64,000 nucleotides of DNA, from assembly GCF_000018325.1 (NCBI RefSeq), contig NC_009922.1:496001-560000 (forward strand), written 5' to 3'. The stretch's first letter is position 1; every line of letters starts with the position of its first letter. The position numbers and the translations under genes are program-made. The notes beneath the pieces were generated by a model. That model was not told the DNA's origin. It saw only the letters and a program-made list of their open reading frames with translations, and made no database searches. The DNA is from Alkaliphilus oremlandii OhILAs (GTDB taxonomy: Bacteria; Bacillota; Clostridia; Peptostreptococcales; Natronincolaceae). This document shows positions 1 to 8,022 of the stretch, piece by piece.

Positions 1-2
1 TG

Positions 3-152
3 ACCCAGCAAGAGCTCATGAAAAAGATATTGGGTAATTCTGAAAGTAAAAATAATATATACACTTTATCTCAGCTGGTTGCTAATCGAGATATGGATCC
101 TTATAGTGCCAGTGAAAAAATATTGGACAAAATAATGCATAATCAATATTAA
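3..152 (+). CDS. meaB: MeaB-type GTPase, C-terminal end (partial)
   Basis: The reading frame is open from the window edge to a TAA and gives 49 C-terminal residues; the start lies outside the window. The tail contains a D-P-Y-S-A-S-E-K-I-L stretch, which resembles the end of the MeaB/ArgK family of G3E P-loop GTPases that protect or load B12-dependent methylmalonyl-CoA mutase. The catalytic domain is not visible, so the call rests on this short tail plus context. Methylmalonyl-CoA epimerase starts 22 bases downstream, the usual neighbour in the methylmalonyl-CoA pathway. Confidence 0.6.
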   Translation, partial: TQQELMKKILGNSESKNNIYTLSQLVANRDMDPYSASEKILDKIMHNQY

Positions 153-174
153 GATAGAAGGGCAGGATGGGTAT

Positions 175-582
175 ATGAATGTTAAAAAAGTGGATCACAT
201 TGGAATTGCCGTAAAAAATCTAGACGAAGCATTAAAATTTTACAAAGATATTTTAGGTCTAGATTGTGTTGGTACAGAAGTAGTAGAAGAGCAGAAAGTA
301 AAGGTTGCGTTTTTACCAGTAGGGGATACTGAGGTTGAGCTTCTAGAGTCTACAGCGGAGGATGGCCCCATTGCTAAATTCATTGAAAAAAAAGGAGAAG
401 GTATCCAGCACATTGCTTTCAGAGTCGACAGCATTGAAGCGGCTATTGAAGAAATGAAAGAAAATGGCGTGAAGATGATTGATGAAACACCGAGATATGG
501 AGCAGGTGGAGCAAGAATCGCATTCTGCCATCCAAAGAGTACCGGTGGGGTTTTAGTTGAACTTAGTGAAAGGGAGGACTAG
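175..582 (+). CDS. mce: Methylmalonyl-CoA epimerase
   Basis: A 135-residue protein of the glyoxalase/VOC fold, the usual size for this family. It interconverts (R)- and (S)-methylmalonyl-CoA between the mutase and the decarboxylase. The N-terminus reads VDHIGIAVKNL, the metal-ligand strand typical of the family. HIAFRV near residue 80 and the final VLVELSE supply the other expected metal-binding strands. It sits between meaB and mmdA and ends two bases before the mmdA start, so it is part of the same operon. Confidence 0.93.
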   Translation: MNVKKVDHIGIAVKNLDEALKFYKDILGLDCVGTEVVEEQKVKVAFLPVGDTEVELLESTAEDGPIAKFIEKKGEGIQHIAFRVDSIEAAIEEMKENGVKMIDETPRYGAGGARIAFCHPKSTGGVLVELSERED

Positions 583-584
583 GA

Positions 585-2132
585 ATGACCATGAGCAAAT
601 TAGAAGACCTTAAGCAGCGTAAGACTAAAGTTGAAGAGGGTGGCGGGGCAAAGAGAATCGCTGCTCAGCATGAAAGAGGCAAACTGACCGCTAGGGAAAG
701 AATCAACCTTTTATTTGATGAGGGAAGCTTCGTAGAGCTGGATGCTTTTGTTAAGCACAGATGCGTAAACTTTGGTATGGATGAAATTGAAATTCCAGGA
801 GAGGGTGTTGTAACGGGCTATGGATTAGTAGACGGTAGACCTGTTTACGCTTATGCCCAGGACTTTACAGTATTGGGTGGTTCTCTTGGTGAAATGCATG
901 CAAAAAAAATATGTAAAGTTCAAGACTTAGCATTAAAGATGGGTGCTCCAATCGTCGGATTAAACGACTCCGGTGGTGCTAGAATTCAAGAAGCTGTCGA
1001 TGCCTTAGCAGGCTATGGCGAGATTTTCTATAGAAATACCATCGCTTCCGGTGTCGTGCCGCAAATATCTGCAATTATGGGACCTTGTGCAGGAGGCGCC
1101 GTATATTCTCCAGCACTTACAGATTTTATTTTCATGGTTGATAAAACCAGCCAAATGTTTATTACAGGTCCACAGGTTATCAAATCCGTTACAGGAGAAG
1201 AAGTGAGCTCAGAAAGCTTAGGTGGGGCAATGACGCATAATAAGACCAGTGGTGTTGCACATTTCGTATCGGCTAATGATGAGGAATGTATCGCTGAAAT
1301 CAGAAGATTACTTGGTTTCCTACCTTCAAACAATATGGAAGCGGCTCCTGAAGTCTATTCAGCAGATGATTTAAATAGAATCATCCCTGAGCTGAACGAA
1401 ATTGTACCAGAGAATCCAAATAAGCCATACGATATGAAAGAAATCATCCAAGCTATTGCCGATGACAACGATTTCTTCGAGGTACAGCCCTACTATGCAC
1501 AGAACATGATTACAGGCTTTATCCGAATCAATGGTCAATCCGTAGGTGTTATTGCGAACCAGCCAAAGGTACTTGCAGGCTGTTTAGATATTAATGCATC
1601 CGATAAAGCAGGAAGATTCATTAGAACCTGTGACTGCTTTAATATACCAGTACTAACACTAGAGGACGTTCCAGGATTTCTACCGGGAACCAGCCAGGAA
1701 TACGGCGGAATTATCCGTCACGGAGCTAAAATGTTATATGCCTATAGCGAAGCTACGGTTCCTCTTGTAACTTTAATTACTAGAAAAGCTTACGGTGGTG
1801 CTTATTTAGCAATGGGCAGCAAGCATTTAGGTGCAGACATGGTATTTGCTTGGCCAACGGCTGAAATTGCAGTAATGGGACCTGAGGGAGCAGCAAATAT
1901 CATATTCAAAAATGAAATTGCAGCTGCTGAAGATCCGCAAGCCACAAGGACAGAAAAAATAGAGGCGTATAAGGGCGAATTTGCAACCCCTTACAAAGCG
2001 GCGGAAAGAGGCTTTGTCGATGACGTAATAGAGCCATCTATGACGAGAATTCGAATTGCAGATGCATTGAATATGCTAGCCAGTAAGCGTGAAAGCAGAC
2101 CGGCTAAAAAACATGGTAATTTACCAGTATAA
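585..2132 (+). CDS. mmdA: Methylmalonyl-CoA decarboxylase alpha subunit (carboxyltransferase)
   Basis: A 515-residue acyl-CoA carboxyltransferase with the two crotonase-like halves of the family (about residues 20-260 and 270-500). It should move the carboxyl group from methylmalonyl-CoA to biotin on the carrier subunit. Glycine-rich oxyanion segments are visible (DSGGARIQE, GPCAGGAVY, then RKAYGGAYLAMG in the second half). GGAGG lies about six bases before ATG 585; a second in-frame ATG at 591 is less well spaced. Propionyl-CoA carboxylase beta subunits look similar, but the following OadG-, biotin- and OadB-type genes indicate a sodium-pumping decarboxylase. Confidence 0.93.
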   Translation: MTMSKLEDLKQRKTKVEEGGGAKRIAAQHERGKLTARERINLLFDEGSFVELDAFVKHRCVNFGMDEIEIPGEGVVTGYGLVDGRPVYAYAQDFTVLGGSLGEMHAKKICKVQDLALKMGAPIVGLNDSGGARIQEAVDALAGYGEIFYRNTIASGVVPQISAIMGPCAGGAVYSPALTDFIFMVDKTSQMFITGPQVIKSVTGEEVSSESLGGAMTHNKTSGVAHFVSANDEECIAEIRRLLGFLPSNNMEAAPEVYSADDLNRIIPELNEIVPENPNKPYDMKEIIQAIADDNDFFEVQPYYAQNMITGFIRINGQSVGVIANQPKVLAGCLDINASDKAGRFIRTCDCFNIPVLTLEDVPGFLPGTSQEYGGIIRHGAKMLYAYSEATVPLVTLITRKAYGGAYLAMGSKHLGADMVFAWPTAEIAVMGPEGAANIIFKNEIAAAEDPQATRTEKIEAYKGEFATPYKAAERGFVDDVIEPSMTRIRIADALNMLASKRESRPAKKHGNLPV

Positions 2133-2162
2133 ATCCTTCAAGGATAAAGGGGTGATCAGTAT

Positions 2163-2555
2163 ATGAATTTACTGGAAACAATGAAAACTTCCATGGATGG
2201 TTTAACCTTTGGCGAAAGGTTTCTAGGAAGTCTACAGGTTACATTGTTAGGTATGGGCATCGTATTTATCAGCTTGGCTGTATTGTATTTCTCTATCGTT
2301 TTCATGAATTTTGTAATAAATGGGGGCAAAAATGCGAAACCAAATCCGGTCAAACCGATTGTCGTAGAAGAAACACCGGAAGAAGAAGTAGTGGTAGATG
2401 ATACAGAACTCATAGCAGTGATTACAGCAGCCATAGCTGCAAGTCTACAAACAACGACCAGTAACATCGTTGTTAGAAATATTACGCGAGTCCATGATAC
2501 AACACCTTCATGGGCTAGAATCGGAAGAGTGGAGCAGATCAATAGCAGGTTCTAG
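2163..2555 (+). CDS. mmdD: Sodium-pump decarboxylase gamma subunit (OadG family)
   Basis: A 130-residue small membrane subunit. One hydrophobic helix lies at about residues 25-50 and is followed by a Pro/Glu-rich cytoplasmic stretch with several acidic residues. This is the layout of OadG/MmdD subunits, which anchor and assemble the Na+-translocating decarboxylase. The segment after the acidic linker (ITAAIAASL) resembles the C-terminal helix found in many clostridial members. It starts after a GGGGTGAT ribosome-binding site and lies between the carboxyltransferase and biotin-carrier genes. The symbol follows MmdD usage and is inferred from context. Confidence 0.8.
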   Translation: MNLLETMKTSMDGLTFGERFLGSLQVTLLGMGIVFISLAVLYFSIVFMNFVINGGKNAKPNPVKPIVVEETPEEEVVVDDTELIAVITAAIAASLQTTTSNIVVRNITRVHDTTPSWARIGRVEQINSRF

Positions 2556-2614
2556 GGTAATAATTTGATTGTGATACATAAAGCTTAAAACTATTATTGA
2601 GGGGGAATTGTACG

Positions 2615-2998
2615 ATGAAAAAGTTTAATATAACTGTAAACGGTGTTTCCTATGAGGTCGAGGTAGAAGAAATGAAAGATGGCGTAGCAGCACCAGCGCC
2701 AAGAGAAGCGGCACCAGTGCAAAAGCCTGTAGCTGCAAAGCCAGCACCAAAAGCAGCACCAGCACCAAAGGCTGCGCCAGCAGGGGCAACTAGTATCGAA
2801 GCACCAATGCCAGGAAACATATGGAAGATAGAAGTTAAAGAAGGACAGCAAGTAAAATCTGGGGATGTACTTTTAATTCTAGAAGCAATGAAGATGGAGA
2901 ATGAAATTATGGCTCCAGTTGATGGTATAGTTGCATCAATTCATGTTGCTGAAGGTGCCGCAGTAAACAGTGGAGATGTTTTAGTATCTCTTAAGTAA
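2615..2998 (+). CDS. mmdC: Biotin carboxyl carrier subunit of the decarboxylase
   Basis: A 127-residue biotin carrier. Residues 1-25 form a short N-terminal segment and about 26-58 form a flexible Ala/Pro/Lys linker. The biotinyl domain follows, with EAMKM placing the biotinylated lysine at residue 93. It carries carboxybiotin from the MmdA site to the membrane beta subunit. The start is ATG 2615, because GAGGGGG at 2599-2605 is correctly spaced; an upstream in-frame TTG at 2597 overlaps that site and is rejected. Biotin ligase (birA) is encoded 1.4 kb downstream, which fits its need for modification. Confidence 0.93.
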   Translation: MKKFNITVNGVSYEVEVEEMKDGVAAPAPREAAPVQKPVAAKPAPKAAPAPKAAPAGATSIEAPMPGNIWKIEVKEGQQVKSGDVLLILEAMKMENEIMAPVDGIVASIHVAEGAAVNSGDVLVSLK

Positions 2999-3033
2999 TA
3001 GGGCACCTAAAACAATTGAAAGGGGATGCACAG

Positions 3034-4167
3034 ATGGCTGATATAGTTGTAGAATTTTGGGGGACCACAGGATTTCTCAACATGACAGGTGGTCAACTGT
3101 TGATGATCGTAGTTTCATGTATTTTATTTTACTTAGCAGTAGCTAAAGGTTTTGAGCCATTATTGCTTATTCCGATCGCCTTTGGTATGTTATTGACAAA
3201 TTTACCACTTTCAGGAGTTCTGGAACCTAGTGGCAGTGATGGAACACCTGGTGGATTAATTCATTATCTATATTACGGAGTGAAGCTAGGAATATTTCCA
3301 CCATTAATCTTCCTGGGTGTAGGTGCCATGACAGACTTTGGCCCACTCATTGCAAACCCTAAAAGTTTATTTTTAGGAGCAGCAGCACAGGCAGGCATAT
3401 TTTTTACATTTATAGGAGCAACACTCCTTGGGTTTACAGCGCAAGAAGCAGGATCCATCGGTATCATTGGTGGAGCAGATGGACCAACAGCCATATTTTT
3501 AACATCGAAGCTTGCGCCCCATCTATTAGGACCCATTGCAGTTGCAGCTTATTCCTATATGGCGCTGGTTCCAATTATCCAGCCGCCAATTATGAAGGCT
3601 CTTACAACAAAAGAAGAGCGAATGATCAAGATGGAGCAATTAAGACAGGTATCGAAGATCGAAAGAGTGGTATTCCCCATCATGGTAACAATTATTGTTT
3701 CCTTAATCGTACCAAGTGCTACAGCTTTAGTGGGAATGCTAATGCTAGGAAACCTATTTAAAGAATCAGGACTTACCGATCGACTTTCCAAAACCGCACA
3801 GAATGAATTAATAAATATTGTGACCATATTGCTAGGCGTCAGTGTCGGTGCTACGGCAAAAGCAGAAGCCTTCCTAAAGCTAGAAACACTGAAGATTATC
3901 GCATTGGGCGTCATTGCTTTCGGTGTAGGTACAGCGGCAGGTGTACTATTAGGAAAGCTGATGAATAAGCTTTCCGGTGGCAAGGTTAATCCACTGATCG
4001 GTTCAGCAGGAGTTTCAGCAGTACCGATGGCAGCTCGGGTTTCCCAAGTCGTTGGACAAAAAGAAAACCCAAGCAACTTCCTATTGATGCATGCCATGGG
4101 ACCGAATGTAGCAGGTGTAATCGGCTCTGCCGTTGCAGCTGGTGTATTGTTATCTCTATTTGGATAA
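3034..4167 (+). CDS. mmdB: Na+-translocating decarboxylase beta subunit
   Basis: A 377-residue polytopic membrane protein of the OadB/MmdB/GcdB family. It decarboxylates carboxybiotin and couples this to Na+ export. Characteristic segments are visible: GGADGPTAIF in the middle and an inverted-repeat-like second half ending near NVAGVIGSAVAAGVLL. AAAGGGG at 3019-3025 lies nine bases before ATG 3034; the in-frame TTG at 3016 has no ribosome-binding site and was not used. It closes the operon and is followed directly by a terminator. Na+ rather than H+ coupling is inferred from the family. Confidence 0.94.
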   Translation: MADIVVEFWGTTGFLNMTGGQLLMIVVSCILFYLAVAKGFEPLLLIPIAFGMLLTNLPLSGVLEPSGSDGTPGGLIHYLYYGVKLGIFPPLIFLGVGAMTDFGPLIANPKSLFLGAAAQAGIFFTFIGATLLGFTAQEAGSIGIIGGADGPTAIFLTSKLAPHLLGPIAVAAYSYMALVPIIQPPIMKALTTKEERMIKMEQLRQVSKIERVVFPIMVTIIVSLIVPSATALVGMLMLGNLFKESGLTDRLSKTAQNELINIVTILLGVSVGATAKAEAFLKLETLKIIALGVIAFGVGTAAGVLLGKLMNKLSGGKVNPLIGSAGVSAVPMAARVSQVVGQKENPSNFLLMHAMGPNVAGVIGSAVAAGVLLSLFG

Positions 4168-4188
4168 TAGAAATTCATTACTTTATGA

Positions 4189-4217
4189 AAGATATGGAGA
4201 TTCCATATCTTTTTTTT
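4189..4217 (+). terminator. Rho-independent terminator after mmdB
   Basis: A 9-bp stem (AGATATGGA pairing with TCCATATCT, three-base loop) is followed by eight T residues. It ends the decarboxylase operon. The first dispersed structured repeat begins directly after the T-run. Confidence 0.9.
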
Positions 4218-4312
4218 GAGCATTTAAAGTCTTTGAGAGTTTGAAATTTTTAGTATAGTTAAAGATTGAGTATCCGATAAAGTTTATGAGAGTAAACCAA
4301 CAAATTGTATTT
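4218..4312 (+). repeat. Dispersed structured repeat, divergent copy 1 (upstream of birA)
   Basis: This copy keeps the order hairpin 1, GATAAAG, hairpin 2, ACAAATT-T-rich tail. Hairpin 1 pairs AGTCTTT (4229-4235) with AAAGATT (4261-4267). Hairpin 2 pairs GTTTA (4282-4286) with TAAAC (4293-4297), where other copies have GTTTG with CAAAC: a compensatory G-C to A-T change. The copy follows directly on the T-run of the mmdB terminator and lies 90 bases before birA. Confidence 0.6.
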
Positions 4313-4401
4313 AATATTGGGGAACTCTAATGTAAAATGTAGTTAAGACTGATGGTTATAATAAGAAAAAAGTTTTATATTAAGAGCTAGGAAGTGAAAA
4401 A

Positions 4402-5382
4402 ATGCGGAATAAAATTTTAGAAGCGTTATATGCTAATAAGGGAAATTATGTTTCTGGAGAGATACTGAAAGAAAAGCTGGGGATATCTCGGACTGCGGTA
4501 TGGAAGCATATAAAAATCTTACAAGATCAAGGCTATAATATTCAAACGGCTCCTAGAAAAGGATATGTTTTATTTGAAGCCGATGATAAATTACTTTCTA
4601 AGGAAATAGAGAGTCTTTTATGGGGCCATACAATGGGGAGGGAACTCATCGTATTTGATTCCATCGACTCTACCAATACTTATGGAAAAAATAACGCAGA
4701 CCATCTAATGGATGGCACTATTATTTTAAGTGAGGAACAGCTTGCAGGTAGAGGGCGAAGAGGAAAGGATTGGAGCTCTCCTAAAGGAACTGGTATATGG
4801 ATGAGCATGGTTTTAAAGCCGGATATACCACCGACAGAAGGTGTAAAAACGACCCAAATAGCTGCGGCCGCCGTTTGTAAAGCCATTCGCGACCTAACGG
4901 GGCTGGATGCTCTTATTAAATGGCCCAATGATATTGTTGTAAATGGTAGGAAGGTTTGTGGAATTTTGACCGAGATGGCTGGGCAGTTGAATAAAATTGA
5001 CTATATCGTTGTTGGGATTGGAATCAATGTCAACAATACAGAGTTCCCAGAGGGAATCAGTGCTGTGGCTACATCTTTACAGATAGAATATGGGAAAAAG
5101 ATCGATCGCAAGGAATTGATTGTAAGGATCATAAAAAACTTTGAAGCTCTTTATCATTCTTATATTGAAAATTTAAATTTAACGGAAGTGGTAGCCATTG
5201 TAAGAGATTATTCTGCTGTTATTGGGAAAGAGATCAAAGTGATTCACGGGACTTCAGAGAGAATAGTCACAGTTCACGATATCGATGAGGAAGGATTCTT
5301 AATCGTAGAATCGGGGGATGGAAAAAGAGAAGTTATTTTTTCTGGTGAAGTTTCGATTCGAGGTAAAAATGGGTATATATAA
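4402..5382 (+). CDS. birA: Biotin-protein ligase / biotin operon repressor
   Basis: A 326-residue bifunctional BirA. Residues 1-60 form a winged helix-turn-helix (EKLGISRTAVWKHIKILQ is the recognition region). The central catalytic domain has the biotinyl-AMP loop GRGRRGKDW near residue 118 and KWPNDI followed by KVCGIL. A small C-terminal SH3-like domain ends with VEVSIRG-type strands. It activates biotin with ATP and attaches it to the carrier lysine of MmdC, encoded just upstream, and probably represses biotin genes. A GGAAGTG ribosome-binding site precedes ATG 4402. Confidence 0.95.
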   Translation: MRNKILEALYANKGNYVSGEILKEKLGISRTAVWKHIKILQDQGYNIQTAPRKGYVLFEADDKLLSKEIESLLWGHTMGRELIVFDSIDSTNTYGKNNADHLMDGTIILSEEQLAGRGRRGKDWSSPKGTGIWMSMVLKPDIPPTEGVKTTQIAAAAVCKAIRDLTGLDALIKWPNDIVVNGRKVCGILTEMAGQLNKIDYIVVGIGINVNNTEFPEGISAVATSLQIEYGKKIDRKELIVRIIKNFEALYHSYIENLNLTEVVAIVRDYSAVIGKEIKVIHGTSERIVTVHDIDEEGFLIVESGDGKREVIFSGEVSIRGKNGYI

Positions 5383-5420
5383 AATGACAAATAATGCAGT
5401 GTCAGTTTTAGATATTTTTA

Positions 5421-5449
5421 TTGCATTATAATTTTCAACCTGTTAAAAT
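5421..5449 (+). promoter_or_regulatory. Candidate sigma-A promoter for the ECF transporter/coaX genes
   Basis: TTGCAT and TAAAAT are separated by 17 bases. The site lies 111 bases before the start codon of the ECF S-component gene, in the birA downstream gap. The intervening leader shows no riboswitch fold that I recognise. Confidence 0.55.
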
Positions 5450-5559
5450 GGTATGGTGAAATAGCTGGTATCAATTTTTGAGCTAGACTAATTTTCATTG
5501 TTTTAAAAAAAATTAAATTGTCCGGCATCTTTCAAAAGAGCTGGAACGGAGGTGGCGAA

Positions 5560-6069
5560 ATGATTCAAAGTACAAAAATGTCAACGAAAAAGGTAACGAT
5601 CGCCGGTATGCTGGGTGCGTTCTCGGTGGTGCTAAGTATGACGCCAATTGGGTTCATACCGATTCCTTTTTTAGGAATTAACGCAACAACCATGCATATT
5701 CCTGTAATTATTGGCGCTATTATCGGAGGTCCATTCGTTGGAACTTTAGTAGGGCTCATATTTGGGGTCAGCAGCTTTCTTAGAGTGGGATCGCCTTTCT
5801 TTGCAGACCCGTTGGTATCCATACTGCCAAGACTTTTTATAGGTGTTATGAGTTACTACACCTATAAGGCAACGAAGCATGCCATACCAACAGCCATTGT
5901 AGGTACATTGACGAATACGGCCGGTGTAATGTCCATGGCATATTTTAGGGGGTATTTACCTTTAAATGTGATCATAGGAATTGTTACACTGAATGGAGTT
6001 ACAGAAGCCATTGTTTCTTCTGTGATTGTTTATTTAGTAATGAAATCTTTAAAAAGATATACAATATAA
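5560..6069 (+). CDS. ECF transporter S component, probably for pantothenate
   Basis: A 169-residue hydrophobic protein with about five to six membrane helices. The N-terminal KKVTIAGMLGAFSVVLSMTP and the Gly-rich IGAIIGGPFVGTLVGLIFG are typical of substrate-binding (S) subunits of energy-coupling-factor vitamin transporters. GGAGGTG at 5548-5554 supports ATG 5560; an in-frame TTG at 5518 lacks a ribosome-binding site. No ATPase or T subunit is encoded beside it, so it would use a shared group II module. Pantothenate is inferred only from coaX, which starts 31 bases downstream. Confidence 0.75.
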   Translation: MIQSTKMSTKKVTIAGMLGAFSVVLSMTPIGFIPIPFLGINATTMHIPVIIGAIIGGPFVGTLVGLIFGVSSFLRVGSPFFADPLVSILPRLFIGVMSYYTYKATKHAIPTAIVGTLTNTAGVMSMAYFRGYLPLNVIIGIVTLNGVTEAIVSSVIVYLVMKSLKRYTI

Positions 6070-6100
6070 TTTTAAACTGATGAATTGAGTAGGTGGACAA

Positions 6101-6898
6101 ATGATTTTAGTTTTTGATGTAGGGAATACAAACATCGTTCTAGGTGTTTATCGTGGTAAGGAATTAATTGAGAATTGGCGAATTGCAACGGATAAGGATA
6201 AGTCCTCCGATGAATACGCAATGGTAATCCATCAATTTTTTCATTATAATGGGTTAAACATTCACGATGTTGATGATGTTATCATATCCTCTGTAGTTCC
6301 AAATATCATGTATTCTCTCGAAAACGCATCTCGTAAGCTTTTTAAGAGAGAACCACTAATTGTAGGATCTGGAATTAAGACTGGAATGAATATTAAATAT
6401 GATGATCCGAAGCAGGTTGGTGCAGACAGAATCGTTAATGCTATAGCCGCATATGAGAAATACGGCGGACCATTAATTATTGTAGATTTCGGGACTGCCA
6501 CAACATTCTGTGCAGTTTCAGAAGATGGAGAGTATTTAGGTGGTGCTATTTCACCAGGAATTAAGATTTCCAGTGAAGCATTATTCGAAAAAGCCGCAAA
6601 GCTTCCAAGGGTAGAACTGATCAACCCTAAAAAGGTCATCTGTAAAAACACGGTGAGCAGCATGCAAGCTGGCATCGTCTATGGATATATCGGCTTAGTA
6701 GAAAATATTGTAAGAAATATGAAAAAAGAACTGAAAAGCAGTTCATGCAAGGTAATCGCTACAGGAGGATTATCTACATTAATTGCCGGTGGAACAGACA
6801 GCATTGATGTTGTAGATAAATTCTTATCCTTAGATGGATTGAATATCATCTATGAGCGTAATCGTAAAGATCGAATTTTATCCAACAAGAAAAGCTAG
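6101..6898 (+). CDS. coaX: Type III pantothenate kinase
   Basis: A 265-residue member of the ASKHA fold. It phosphorylates pantothenate with ATP as the first step of coenzyme A synthesis. The phosphate-binding DVGNTNI is at residues 5-11, GADRIVN near 107-113 and DFGTATTF near 129-136, all diagnostic of CoaX rather than CoaA. GTAGGTGGA precedes the ATG. The preceding transporter gene and this kinase form a plausible vitamin B5 uptake and trapping pair. Confidence 0.95.
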   Translation: MILVFDVGNTNIVLGVYRGKELIENWRIATDKDKSSDEYAMVIHQFFHYNGLNIHDVDDVIISSVVPNIMYSLENASRKLFKREPLIVGSGIKTGMNIKYDDPKQVGADRIVNAIAAYEKYGGPLIIVDFGTATTFCAVSEDGEYLGGAISPGIKISSEALFEKAAKLPRVELINPKKVICKNTVSSMQAGIVYGYIGLVENIVRNMKKELKSSSCKVIATGGLSTLIAGGTDSIDVVDKFLSLDGLNIIYERNRKDRILSNKKS

Positions 6899-6919
6899 GT
6901 GTAAACCTGGCTTTTCTTG
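6886..6919 (+). terminator. Terminator-like hairpin overlapping the coaX stop codon
   Basis: A 14-bp stem with one T-G wobble pairs 6886-6899 with 6906-6919 around a six-base loop. The coaX TAG lies inside its left arm. The 3' arm itself is T-rich but no clean T-run follows, so partial read-through into dusB is likely. Confidence 0.6.
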
Positions 6920-6959
6920 TGTATATTATATATAGTTTGAGTTGATAGAGGTGAAACCA

Positions 6960-7934
6960 TTGAAGATTGAAAACTTAAATTTAGAGAATCCTGTTTTTTT
7001 GGCACCTATGGCTGGTGTAACAGATCTATCCTTTCGATTAATATGTAAAGCCATGGACTGCGGCATGGTTTATATGGAGATGGTCAGTGCCAAGGGTCTA
7101 TACTATAAAGATAAAAAGACAGAAGAACTATTAAAAATTCACGACCACGAAAAACCTGTTGCACTGCAAATTTTCGGTTCGGAGCCTGATATCATGGCAA
7201 GAGCCGCTTATATGCTCAATGATAGAGCAAATGCAATTTTAGATATCAACATGGGGTGTCCAACGCCTAAAATTGTAAAAAATGGCGATGGTAGTGCACT
7301 GATGAAGGATATCAAGCTTGCTGGTGAAGTTATTAAAGCTGTAGTGAAAGAATCTATAAAGCCCGTTACGGTGAAGATTCGTAAAGGATGGGACGAGCAT
7401 AGTGTCAATGCAGTGGAATTGGCAAAGGTCATTGAGGACTCTGGGGCAAAGGCAGTAGCAGTTCACGGCAGAACCCGGGAGCAGTTTTATGCAGGAAAAG
7501 CCGATTGGAGCATTATAAAAGAAGTTAAGGAAGCAGTGACGATTCCTGTGATCGGTAACGGTGATGTGTTTACAATTGAGGATGGCATTCGCTTATTGGA
7601 ATATACAAACTGCGACGGCATCATGATCGGAAGAGGGAGCCAGGGAAACCCATGGCTATTTAAACGGTTGGTTCACTATATGAAGACTGGAGAAGTACTT
7701 CCAGAGCCAAGGGCTGAAGAGAAGGTCCTTATGGCTTTAAAGCACTTGGACTTAGTAATTCGAAATAAGGGAGAATACATCGGTGTAAAGGAAATGAGAA
7801 AGCATATTGCATGGTACCTCAAAGGGCTAAGAGGAACAGCAAGTCTTAGAAATCAAATTAATACCACCGGAACGAAAGCAGACATAGAAGAGCTTCTAAT
7901 GAATTATTTAGAAAGTGAAGGAATTGAGATCTAG
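6960..7934 (+). CDS. dusB: tRNA-dihydrouridine synthase, DusB type
   Basis: A 324-residue flavoprotein TIM barrel that reduces uridines in the tRNA D-loop. FLAPMAGVTD near the N-terminus and NMGCPTPKIVKNGDGSALM with the catalytic Cys match the family. HGRTREQFY, GNGDV and MIGRGSQGNPW form the FMN phosphate-binding region. I place the start at TTG 6960 because AGAGGTG at 6948-6953 is well spaced; the in-frame TTG at 6942 has no ribosome-binding site. The coaX-dusB-greA-lysS order is common in Clostridia. Confidence 0.93.
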   Translation: MKIENLNLENPVFLAPMAGVTDLSFRLICKAMDCGMVYMEMVSAKGLYYKDKKTEELLKIHDHEKPVALQIFGSEPDIMARAAYMLNDRANAILDINMGCPTPKIVKNGDGSALMKDIKLAGEVIKAVVKESIKPVTVKIRKGWDEHSVNAVELAKVIEDSGAKAVAVHGRTREQFYAGKADWSIIKEVKEAVTIPVIGNGDVFTIEDGIRLLEYTNCDGIMIGRGSQGNPWLFKRLVHYMKTGEVLPEPRAEEKVLMALKHLDLVIRNKGEYIGVKEMRKHIAWYLKGLRGTASLRNQINTTGTKADIEELLMNYLESEGIEI

Positions 7935-8022
7935 ATTAGAATAACCTTCAAATAAGAGGCAATAATATATTACTGAATTACATACATAAGGTATATATTT
8001 TGTATCTTTAGGAGGTTTTATT

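Noticed and set aside
3555..4223. 222-codon minus-strand ORF over mmdB
   Set aside because: Antisense to a conserved membrane-protein gene and crossing its terminator; no start signals.
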